Both the position numbers and the translations under genes were made by a program. From positions 1 through 5,274 of the forward strand of contig JAJXYM010000378.1 in NCBI GenBank assembly GCA_021780585.1: a stretch of 5,274 nucleotides of DNA. The letters are read 5' to 3'. How positions within the stretch are numbered: position 1 is the stretch's first letter; the number at the start of each line of letters is the position of its first letter. This stretch comes from Deltaproteobacteria bacterium. Its GTDB lineage: Bacteria; Desulfobacterota; Binatia; Binatales; Binataceae. Below, piece by piece: positions 1-5,274 of the stretch. The notes beneath the pieces were generated by a model. That model did not search any database. It was not told where the DNA came from and saw nothing but the letters and a program-made list of their open reading frames with translations.

Positions 1-1081
1 CGAAGGTGAATTCCGAGGATTTCGCGCGCTTGAAATACAGATGCAGGTCGTGGTCCCAGGTGAAGCCGATTCCGCCATGCACCTGGATCGCGTCGGCCGT
101 CACCTTCCGGTACGCGTCCGACGCCGCCGCCTTGGCCAGCGCCGCCGCCAGCGGCGCCTCGGCGATCTCGTTGCTCACCGCCCACGCCGCGTAATAAACG
201 GCAGATTTCGCGCTCTCCACATCCACCATCATGTTGGCGCATTTATGCTGCACCGCCTGAAAGCTGCCGATCGGCCGGCCGAACTGCACGCGCACCCTGG
301 CGTATTCGACCGACATCTCGAGCGCCTTCTGCGCCCCGCCCATCATCTCGGCCGCGATCATCACCTTGCCGCGATCGAGCGTCGCGCCGAGCGTCTTCCA
401 GCCGTCGCCCACCGCGCCGATTACTTCGTCCGCGGTAGCGCGCACGCCCTCAAGTTTGACCTCGGAAAGCTTGCGCGTCTGGTCCATCGTCTTGAGCGGC
501 GTGATCGTGACGCCCGGGCGCCGCGGATCGATCGCGAACAGCGTCACGCCCTCCGCGCCCGCGCCGCCGCCGCGCGCCGCGACTATCATCAGATGCGCCA
601 GATGGCCGTCATTGACGAAGAGCTTCACGCCGTCGAGCGCGAACCCGTCGCCGGACGCCCGCGCGGTCGCCTTGATGCCGTCGGCGTCCCAGCTTCCCGG
701 CGGCTCCATCCAGGCGATCGTCGCGAGCGTTTCACCCGCCGCGATCTTCGGCAGGATCGCGCGTTTTTGCGCGTCGGAGCCGGCGCGACGGATCGCCTCG
801 GCCGCCATCGCGGTCCAGATAAATGGCGACGGCAGCAGCGCCCGTCCCATCTCTTCCATCACCAGCACGAGATCGACGTAGCCGAGGCCGGCGCCGCCGT
901 ATTCCTCGGGAATCACCAGGCCGGTCCATCCGAGCTCGGCCATCTTCTTCCACAGCGCCGGATCGTAGCCGCGCTCGTCGTCCATCAGGCGGCGCACCGC
1001 CGCCGACGGGCATTCTTTTTCGAGCAGCCCGCGCGCGCTTTCGCGCAGCATCTCCTGCTCCTCGCTGAATCCAAAGTCCAC
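1..1081 (-). CDS. Acyl-CoA dehydrogenase family protein (3' end cut off by window edge)
   Basis: By family, this is a flavoprotein that oxidises an acyl-CoA to a 2-enoyl-CoA and passes electrons to ETF. I read 360 codons; relatives are usually about 370-400 residues, so only a short C-terminal piece is missing. An N-terminal helical domain (about 1-115, with IPEEYGGAG at 57-65) leads to a beta domain with MEPPGSWD at 125-132. The C-terminal helical domain has the FAD-contact pattern R264, F267, G268, Q275 and the signature VHGGIGFTWDHD at 334-345, then KRAK at 351-354. By alignment from memory to MCAD, the catalytic Glu position is F360 and the alternative Glu position of isovaleryl-CoA dehydrogenase is G238. 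This could therefore be the non-catalytic partner of a heteromeric enzyme (inference). The GTG start at 1081 is fixed by an in-frame TAA three codons upstream (1088-1090) and a GGGGAAGG ribosome site. It lies 137 bases downstream of the SDR gene on the same strand, probably in one operon. The substrate is unknown. Confidence 0.93.
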   Translation of the reverse strand, partial: MDFGFSEEQEMLRESARGLLEKECPSAAVRRLMDDERGYDPALWKKMAELGWTGLVIPEEYGGAGLGYVDLVLVMEEMGRALLPSPFIWTAMAAEAIRRAGSDAQKRAILPKIAAGETLATIAWMEPPGSWDADGIKATARASGDGFALDGVKLFVNDGHLAHLMIVAARGGGAGAEGVTLFAIDPRRPGVTITPLKTMDQTRKLSEVKLEGVRATADEVIGAVGDGWKTLGATLDRGKVMIAAEMMGGAQKALEMSVEYARVRVQFGRPIGSFQAVQHKCANMMVDVESAKSAVYYAAWAVSNEIAEAPLAAALAKAAASDAYRKVTADAIQVHGGIGFTWDHDLHLYFKRAKSSEFTF

Positions 1082-1090
1082 GGCGGATTA

Positions 1091-1098
1091 CCTTCCCC
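1091..1098 (-). promoter_or_regulatory. Shine-Dalgarno site for the acyl-CoA dehydrogenase GTG start
   Basis: On the minus strand GGGGAAGG ends 9 bases before the GTG at 1081-1079. An in-frame TAA lies at 1090-1088, between this site and the GTG. Translation therefore cannot begin further upstream, and the only other early start is the ATG at residue 11. The site makes the GTG the best choice. Confidence 0.6.
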
Positions 1099-1218
1099 GA
1101 TAATGCCAGAGCGCGGCGTCGCCCTCGATAGCCCCGGACGCTGGCCGACGCACGGATGGCGCGAAATCGGATACCATGCGCGCCGCCGTGACGACAAGCG
1201 GCCCGCGGCGGATCGCCC

Positions 1219-2016
1219 CTAGTCCTGCTCTTCCAATTGTATCCGTTCGAAATCGCGCACGTTGCCGCCGTCGACGATCAGCGTCTCGCCGGTGATAAAG
1301 CCCGCCGCCTCCGACGCCAGAAAAATACATGGCCACGCAATATCCTCGGGCCGGCCGAAGCGTCCGAGCGCGCGCGATTTCAGCATCGCGTCCTTGACCC
1401 GCTCATTCGGCCAAATCCGTTCCGCCGCGCCCTCGGTGGTCACCGGTCCCGGCGCAATACAGTTGACGCGGATTCCGTGCCGGCCCCATTCCGCCGCATG
1501 CGCCGTGGTCAGCCGGATTACGCCCGCCTTCGACGCCGAATAGGGCAGCATCGTGGCGGAGCCGTGCACGCCCGCGGTCGAGGACAGATTGATGATCGCG
1601 CCCGGACTCTTTTGCGCAAGGAACTGGCGCGCCGCCGCCTTCGAGCAGAAGAACACGCCGTCCAGATTGATCGCGATCACCGCCCGCCAGCCATTGGGCG
1701 AAAGCTTGAGGCTCGGCGCCGTGATACTCGCGCCATGATTATTGATCATCACGTCGAGCCGGCCGAAATGACCGACCGCGGCGGCGATCATCTCGTCGCA
1801 TTTGGCGGCGTCGCGCACGTCCACCACGAACATCTCGCAGCGCCCGCCCTCCTTGCGAATCCCGTCGCGCACGGGCTCCAGATGCTCGGCGCTGCGGCTC
1901 GCGATCAGCACCGGAGCGCCGCGCAGCGCGAACTCCCGCGCGATCGAGATGCCGATGCCCGTTCCGCCGCCGGTCACGATCGTAACCTTGCCCTCGACGC
2001 TGAATACGTCTTTCAA
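1219..2016 (-). CDS. SDR family NAD(P)-dependent oxidoreductase
   Basis: This is a classical short-chain dehydrogenase/reductase, a soluble Rossmann-fold enzyme that interconverts alcohols and ketones or reduces enoyl groups. Numbered from the TTG start (265 residues, normal for the family), the cofactor motif TGGGTGIG is at 15-22. An Arg after strand 2 (ASR, about 39-41) suggests NADP(H). NNHG at 92-95 replaces the usual NNAG. The catalytic set is N117, S146, Y159 and K163 (YSASK). The C terminus has APGP, then GRFGRPEDIA and FITGETLIVDGG, as in standard members. The APGPVTTEG stretch recalls 2,4-dienoyl-CoA or trans-2-enoyl-CoA reductases. That would suit the acyl-CoA dehydrogenase downstream, but it is only a resemblance. 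I chose the TTG at 2016 because a GGGGAGG site lies 10 bases upstream and SDRs normally start just before the first strand. An in-frame ATG at 2085 would add 23 Arg/Gly-rich residues and has no good ribosome site. The exact substrate is not predictable. Confidence 0.93.
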   Translation of the reverse strand: MKDVFSVEGKVTIVTGGGTGIGISIAREFALRGAPVLIASRSAEHLEPVRDGIRKEGGRCEMFVVDVRDAAKCDEMIAAAVGHFGRLDVMINNHGASITAPSLKLSPNGWRAVIAINLDGVFFCSKAAARQFLAQKSPGAIINLSSTAGVHGSATMLPYSASKAGVIRLTTAHAAEWGRHGIRVNCIAPGPVTTEGAAERIWPNERVKDAMLKSRALGRFGRPEDIAWPCIFLASEAAGFITGETLIVDGGNVRDFERIQLEEQD

Positions 2017-2026
2017 CCGCGTGACG

Positions 2027-2033
2027 CCTCCCC
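2027..2033 (-). promoter_or_regulatory. Shine-Dalgarno site for the SDR TTG start
   Basis: On the minus strand GGGGAGG ends 10 bases before the TTG at 2016-2014. It is the strongest ribosome-site match in the window. It supports TTG over the ATG at 2085, whose upstream bases (GCTCCGGTGCGATAG) match the anti-Shine-Dalgarno sequence poorly. Confidence 0.55.
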
Positions 2034-2114
2034 AAAAGTCGCGACGCGGCCGGGGCCGCCCGGCGCGCCCGCGCATGGCATTCATCTATCGCACCGGAGC
2101 GCCTACGGCCAAAC

Positions 2115-2137
2115 GCCCGCGGCGCGAACCCGCGGGC
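2115..2137 (-). terminator. GC-rich hairpin downstream of the FkbM remnant
   Basis: A perfect 8-bp inverted repeat is visible: GCCCGCGG at 2115-2122 and CCGCGGGC at 2130-2137, with a 7-base loop. On the minus strand it begins 25 bases after the FkbM stop codon (2165-2163) and is followed by GTTTGG, a short and poor T tract. It could end transcription of the FkbM gene before the SDR, which would make the SDR start its own transcript. The weak T run keeps this tentative; a chance palindrome in GC-rich DNA is the alternative. Confidence 0.4.
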
Positions 2138-2162
2138 CAAAGCGCAAAACCTTTACGTGATT

Positions 2163-2570
2163 TCAGCCCGGCGGCGGGGTCAGAACGATATGTCGCGGAT
2201 TTCGCCGGCCGCGCCCGACCGCCGTCAACCGATAGCCCAGCGCGCCGAGCGGCGCGGTTACCGCTTCGAGTTCGGCTTCGTGATGGATTTCGCACAGGAG
2301 GCGGCATCGCCGCGCCCGGAACACTTCGAATCCGCCGGCGATCGCCGCGCCGCCATGACCTTCCACGTCGAGCTTGATGAAATCGGGCGGGTGATTGCCG
2401 TGGCGAAAGACGAAATCGTCCAGCCGAATCGCCTGGACCGAACTGGTTGCGACTCCCTCCACTTGCCCAGCCACGATCGCGCTGCGCGTGCCGCGCTCGC
2501 TCAACGCAAGCGTCGCCTCGCGATCCGACACCGCCGCCGCCGGAATCATCGACAACAGCTTCAGCGTCAA
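2163..2570 (-). pseudogene. FkbM-type SAM methyltransferase, C-terminal fragment (5'-truncated)
   Basis: FkbM-family proteins transfer a methyl group from SAM, often to a sugar or polyketide oxygen. This open frame (135 codons from a TTG at 2570) carries only the second half of such a protein. It has AVSDREATL at 13-21, RLDDF at 49-53, the family hallmark PDFIKLDVEG at 62-71, then LLCEIHHEAE at 91-100 and LGYRL at 111-115. The N-terminal half of the Rossmann fold, including the glycine-rich SAM loop (a DVGANxG-like motif), is absent. Reading further upstream in frame gives about 26 more codons, with AYGELRNVVAREGL at the far end, and then a TAG at 2651-2649. No ATG with a ribosome site precedes the fragment; TTG 2570 and ATG 2549 are the only early candidates. 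Coding character is intact, so truncation rather than long decay is likely. It lies upstream of the SDR on the same strand. A short standalone protein cannot be excluded. Confidence 0.6.
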
Positions 2571-2761
2571 CGCGCCCGCGCTCGGGAATGTCGCCTCGTC
2601 GAGGCGTAGCCCCTCCCTGGCAACGACATTCCGTAGCTCTCCATAAGCCTAATCGTGCGAATTGCCGCCAATCCGATGCAAGGAACGATTCACCAAAACG
2701 GCGCCGTCCGGCCCCGCGATTTAACCGTGCGCGGCCGTGGTGGCCGTTCGCGATGTCACAT
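2571..2761. other. Unassigned spacer between two 5'-truncated genes
   Basis: These 191 bases lie between the FkbM remnant (minus) and the RecD2 remnant (plus). I read all frames and found no recognisable protein segment beyond a possible short upstream extension of the FkbM frame to about 2648. A nested palindrome sits at 2585-2632. This is where the SAM-binding half of one gene and the N-terminal ATPase domain of the other would be expected, so I read it as the scar of a rearrangement. Confidence 0.4.
2585..2632. repeat. Nested inverted repeat in the truncation zone
   Basis: An outer 9-bp perfect inverted repeat, GGAATGTCG at 2585-2593 and CGACATTCC at 2624-2632, encloses a compact palindrome, CGCCTCG-T-CGAGGCG at 2592-2606. 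The two share bases 2592-2593, so they would be alternative folds rather than one structure. It overlaps the upstream extension of the FkbM frame. Function is unknown; a recombination remnant, a cis-regulatory fold or chance are all possible. Confidence 0.35.
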
Positions 2762-3158
2762 CGGCAGGCGCGGGCCAGCCTGATCGTCGCCAACGCGCAT
2801 CGGATAAATCACGGCGAGATGCCGGATACGGCGAACGGCGCGGAGGGCGACTTCTTTTTCTTCGAGCGCAATTCGCCCGACGACGTCGTCGCGACGATCA
2901 AGCAGCTCGTCGGCACTCGCCTGGTCGGCCGCTTCGGAATAACCGAAGAGCCAGGGCAGTCAGTATCCGGCGGTGATCGTGCCGATCCATCAGAGCCACT
3001 TCCTGATGCTGCGGCGGAACCTGCTATACACGGCGATCGCGCGGGCGGAGCGGGTATGCGTACTGGTGGGGACGCGGGTCGCGCTCAAGCAGGCGGTGCG
3101 CAACGAGGACGAGCGCCGCCGCTTCAGCCGCCTCGCCGACCGCTTACGGGTTGATTGA
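2762..3158 (+). pseudogene. RecD2/RecD-type DNA helicase, C-terminal remnant with internal deletion and frame change
   Basis: RecD-type proteins are superfamily 1 5'-3' DNA helicases of about 700 residues or more. Two pieces are visible here. Piece one (2762 to about 2944) reads RQARASLIVANAHRIN, GEMPD, DFFFFERNSPDD and ends at GRFGIT; this is the stretch after helicase motif III. Piece two, in another frame (2946-3158), reads KSQGSQYPAVIVPIHQSHF (motif V), LLYTAIARAERVCVLVG (motif VI, with Ala where TAITRA is usual) and a conserved tail ending in TGA. The N-terminal region, the Walker A ATPase domain and roughly 100-130 residues between the two pieces are missing (size from memory of the family). 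The nearest upstream ATG (2753) would give a protein that shifts frame at the junction. No functional helicase can be made from this. It ends 64 bases before the Rieske gene on the same strand, with no functional link. Confidence 0.8.
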
Positions 3159-3222
3159 CGTATGGCGCCGCGATCGTCGATAGAGAAATCAGCGAATCGC
3201 GCGACAAGGCGGACGACAACTC

Positions 3223-4416
3223 ATGAACCAGCGGCGTCGGCATGAGACGGACGGCAGCGCCTACGGGCGCGGCGAACCTTCGTTCATGGACGATATCACT
3301 CTCGTCGGCGCGGGCACGGCATGCGGCGAATATCTACGCCGTTACTGGCATCCGATCGGCCTCGCGCGCGACGCGGGAGACCGGCCACGCAAGGTCCGCG
3401 CGCTCGGCGAAGACCTCATTCTGTTCCGCGACGGCGCCGGTCGGCCGGGCTTGCTGCACGCCCGCTGCGCCCATCGCGGCACCACGCTTTATTACGGCCG
3501 CGTCGAGCCTGAAGGTATCCGCTGCTGCTACCACGGATGGCTGTTCGATCGCGAGGGCCGATGCCTCGACCAGCCGTGCGAACCCGATCACGGCGCGAAG
3601 CATCGGCATAGCGTGCGCCAGCCGTGGTATCCGGTCGAGGAGCGCTACGGGTTGATCTTCGCGTACATGGGACCGCCGGAGCGCAAGCCGCTCTTGCCGC
3701 GGTACGACATTCTCGAAAACCTCGGCGATGGCGAATCGATCGAGGCTGACGACAGCAGTATCGGCAGCGGCGGCCCGGTAATCGTACCGTGCAACTGGAT
3801 GCAGCATTTCGAGAACGTGATGGACCCGTTCCACGTGCCGATTCTGCACGGTTCGTTCAGCGGCGCGCAGTTCGTCGCCGCGATGGGCCGGATGCCGGAG
3901 GTGGCGTTCGCTGAAACCGATCGCGGGGTGCGCTCGTTGCAGGTGCGTCCGCTCGACGGCGGGCGACGGCTCGACCGGATCACCGAAGTCGTGCTGCCGA
4001 CTTTGCGCGTGGTGCCCGATCCGCGGCTTGACCATTATGGGCCGGCGTCATCAATTGGATGGGTATTGCCGATCGATGATACCAGCTTCCGCATCTATAC
4101 CGCCGGCCGGGTGCGCGAACCGGGCGAACTGAGCCGGCAGCGATCGCGCTTCGGCGGCAAGACGTGGTTCGAACTGACGGAAGACGAACATCAGCGGATG
4201 CCGGGCGATTTCGAGGCGCAAGTTGGCCAGGGCGCGATCACGCTGCATTCGGAGGAACATCTGACTTCGACCGATCGCGGGATCGCGATGCTGCGGCGGC
4301 TGATGAAGCGTCAGGTCGCGGCGGTCGCTGATGGCGCGGATCCGCTCGGCCTGCGCCGCGCCGGCAATGGTCCGCTGGTGTGTCTCGATGCGGGGAATTT
4401 CGTCGCGGCGGAATAA
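3223..4416 (+). CDS. Rieske [2Fe-2S] non-haem iron oxygenase, alpha subunit
   Basis: This is the catalytic subunit of an aromatic-ring-hydroxylating or O-/N-demethylating oxygenase that uses O2 and electrons from a separate reductase. It has 397 residues, a normal length. The Rieske cluster ligands are C82, H84, C101 and H104 (CAH, 16 residues, then CCYHGW). The C-terminal domain has ENVMDPFHVPILH at 197-209, giving iron ligands H204 and H209 and bridging D201. D329 in GDFEAQVGQG is the likely third ligand, followed by EHLTSTDRGIAMLRR. The order and spacing resemble the phthalate-dioxygenase / vanillate-demethylase group. Substrate is not predictable. ATG 3223 has a partial ribosome site (AAGGCGGA, 3206-3213, 9 bases upstream). 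The alternative ATG at 3286 starts closer to the conserved VGAGTACGEYLRRYWHP but lacks one. No beta subunit, ferredoxin or reductase gene is nearby, so electrons must come from elsewhere. It converges on the luciferase-like gene. Confidence 0.95.
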   Translation: MNQRRRHETDGSAYGRGEPSFMDDITLVGAGTACGEYLRRYWHPIGLARDAGDRPRKVRALGEDLILFRDGAGRPGLLHARCAHRGTTLYYGRVEPEGIRCCYHGWLFDREGRCLDQPCEPDHGAKHRHSVRQPWYPVEERYGLIFAYMGPPERKPLLPRYDILENLGDGESIEADDSSIGSGGPVIVPCNWMQHFENVMDPFHVPILHGSFSGAQFVAAMGRMPEVAFAETDRGVRSLQVRPLDGGRRLDRITEVVLPTLRVVPDPRLDHYGPASSIGWVLPIDDTSFRIYTAGRVREPGELSRQRSRFGGKTWFELTEDEHQRMPGDFEAQVGQGAITLHSEEHLTSTDRGIAMLRRLMKRQVAAVADGADPLGLRRAGNGPLVCLDAGNFVAAE

Positions 4417-4428
4417 GCGGAACGCGAA

Positions 4429-4472
4429 CGCGTCAGGATAGTTGCGATTTTTGTCGCAACTATCCTGACGCG
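4429..4472. terminator. Perfect 19-bp inverted repeat between convergent genes (probable bidirectional terminator)
   Basis: The left arm 4429-4447 (CGCGTCAGGATAGTTGCGA) and right arm 4454-4472 are exact reverse complements around a 6-base TTTTTG loop. It starts 12 bases after the Rieske stop and lies 24 bases past the luciferase-like stop, filling the 80-base gap between the two convergent genes. The position argues for transcription termination from both sides. There is no T tract after either arm, because the T run is inside the loop, so it is not a textbook intrinsic terminator. A repeat-family element or a protein-binding site are alternatives. Confidence 0.6.
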
Positions 4473-4496
4473 CCGAACGCCGGCTGCGCCGCGAGT

Positions 4497-5274
4497 TCAG
4501 TCAGCCGAGCGGAGGCCAGTTGACGCGAAATCGGGCATCACGCGGGTGACGAAACGCTCCAGCGAACGGCGCGAGTCGGCATGCGCCAGATTGCCCCATG
4601 CGAACGACAGCGCCAGATAGTCGCATCCGCTGTCGGCGAAGAAGCTCGCCACCCGATCGCGCACTTCATTCGCGGTTCCCGCGATCGCCACGTCGTTGGC
4701 GCAGGCGAGATCGAGATCGTCGGTAAAGCCGTAGGCGGGCAGCGTGCGGAAGTCGCGCCATAGCTTGACGATATTGTTGTAGTAGGCCTTGTAGGCGGGA
4801 CGCGCGACGCGATCGACCTCGCGCTCGTCGCCGGCGACATAGATATGGCGGATCGCGCCGCGCCGGGTCTCGCCGAGATGCGGATTGAGATCGTCGGGAC
4901 CACCCTTATGCTTCGCCAGCTCTTCCAGATAAGCCGCGGTGAACTTCCTGAGCGCGGCGTTGGGGCCGTTGCCGACCATGTGCATCCCGCGGCGGGCGGC
5001 GAAGCTGACGCTTTCGGGCGTCGCGGCGCCGTACCAGAAGGGCGGATTCGGCTTTTGCATCGGCGCCATCTCGAGCGGCGCGGAATCGAAGCGGTAGTAA
5101 TGCCCGCGATGGTTGACGCGGCCGTTGCGCAGCGCGCCGGCGATCGCGCCGAGCGCCTCCTCGAACATCTCGCGCGATTCCATGAACGGGACGCGATAGT
5201 AGGCGAGCTCGAAGGGCGAGACGCCGCGGCCGACGCCGATCTCGAAGCGCCCGCCGCTCAGATTGTCGAGCATG
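4497..5274 (-). CDS. LLM class flavin-dependent oxidoreductase (5' end cut off by window edge)
   Basis: This is a bacterial-luciferase-like monooxygenase with a TIM-barrel fold, using FMN or F420 with O2 or an oxidisable substrate. 258 codons are in view, numbered here from the ATG at 5273. That ATG is probably internal, because full members are about 330-370 residues and the barrel's first strands are missing. Visible family marks are LDNLSGGRFEIGVGRG at 2-17, ESREMFEEAL at 32-41, GHYYRFD at 57-63, and the loop with PMQKPNPPFWYGAATPESV at 71-89. The C terminus has GTANEVRDRVASF at 199-211 followed by GCDYLALSFAWGNL and SLERFVTRVMPDF at 237-249, a common ending for this group. The cofactor cannot be told from these motifs. 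It is convergent with the Rieske gene and separated from it by an inverted repeat, so the two are not co-transcribed. The substrate could be an alkane, a sulfonate or an alicyclic ketone; nothing here decides. Confidence 0.93.
   Translation of the reverse strand, partial: MLDNLSGGRFEIGVGRGVSPFELAYYRVPFMESREMFEEALGAIAGALRNGRVNHRGHYYRFDSAPLEMAPMQKPNPPFWYGAATPESVSFAARRGMHMVGNGPNAALRKFTAAYLEELAKHKGGPDDLNPHLGETRRGAIRHIYVAGDEREVDRVARPAYKAYYNNIVKLWRDFRTLPAYGFTDDLDLACANDVAIAGTANEVRDRVASFFADSGCDYLALSFAWGNLAHADSRRSLERFVTRVMPDFASTGLRSAD

Noticed and set aside
1082..1218. Internal promoter or terminator in the 137-base gap between the SDR and acyl-CoA dehydrogenase
   Set aside because: I saw only weak boxes (TTGTCG and TATCCG, 18 apart on the minus strand) and no convincing hairpin with a T tract. 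Read-through from the SDR remains the simplest view.
41..1222. A 393-codon open frame on the plus strand
   Set aside because: It is antisense to the acyl-CoA dehydrogenase. Its translation is dominated by Arg, His and Ala with no recognisable domain, as expected for a shadow frame in GC-rich DNA.
1237..2160. A 307-codon open frame on the plus strand
   Set aside because: It is antisense to the SDR gene, rich in Arg and Ala, and has no family motif. The minus strand carries complete SDR cofactor and catalytic motifs.
2571..2761. An insertion sequence as the cause of the truncations
   Set aside because: No transposase segment, terminal repeat pair or target-site duplication could be recognised; only local palindromes are present.
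2086..2793. A 235-codon Arg/Gly-rich open frame on the minus strand
   Set aside because: It overlaps the FkbM fragment in a different frame and has no motif. I found no part of it that supplies the missing methyltransferase N terminus.
3155..3184. Possible promoter for the Rieske gene: TTGACG at 3155-3160 and GATAGA at 3179-3184
   Set aside because: The -35-like box is good, but the -10-like box matches only 3 of 6 consensus positions with an 18-base spacer. It also overlaps the stop codon of the RecD2 remnant. It is too weak to call.
3334..4035. A 233-codon open frame antisense to the Rieske gene
   Set aside because: The plus strand holds every Rieske and iron-ligand motif; the antisense frame has no recognisable features.

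Overview
This is a GC-rich bacterial window of 5274 bases. The genes suggest a metabolically versatile soil or sediment aerobe that handles acyl-CoA and small aromatic or alicyclic compounds: an acyl-CoA dehydrogenase, a short-chain dehydrogenase, a Rieske non-haem iron oxygenase and a luciferase-like flavin monooxygenase. I cannot fix the phylum from sequence alone. Candidatus Binatota, Actinobacteriota or high-GC Proteobacteria would all fit, and that is inference. Non-ATG starts and frequent GATC tetranucleotides are visible.

Layout. (1) Bases 1-2016, minus strand: a two-gene cluster, transcribed from high to low coordinates. An SDR oxidoreductase (TTG start, strong Shine-Dalgarno) is followed after about 137 bases by an acyl-CoA dehydrogenase (GTG start) that runs off the left edge. 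Together they look like part of a beta-oxidation-type acyl-CoA pathway. (2) Bases 2163-3158: a degraded zone. A 5'-truncated FkbM-type methyltransferase (minus) faces away from a 5'-truncated, internally deleted RecD2-type helicase (plus). About 190 bases of unassigned sequence separate them. Both have lost the ends that face each other. (3) Bases 3223-4416, plus strand: a full-length Rieske oxygenase alpha subunit with all iron-ligand motifs. (4) Bases 4429-4472: a perfect 19-bp inverted repeat between two convergent genes. (5) Bases 4497-5274, minus strand: a luciferase-like flavin-dependent oxidoreductase that lacks its N terminus because the window ends.

How they fit together. The SDR and acyl-CoA dehydrogenase are probably co-transcribed. 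The Rieske protein has no ferredoxin or reductase gene nearby and must borrow electrons from elsewhere. The luciferase-like protein converges on it and is not in the same operon. I see no tRNA, rRNA, CRISPR array, transposase or phage gene, and no convincing new multi-gene system. The observations most worth checking are the paired remnants in the middle, an acyl-CoA dehydrogenase that seems to lack the usual catalytic glutamate, and the long perfect inverted repeat.
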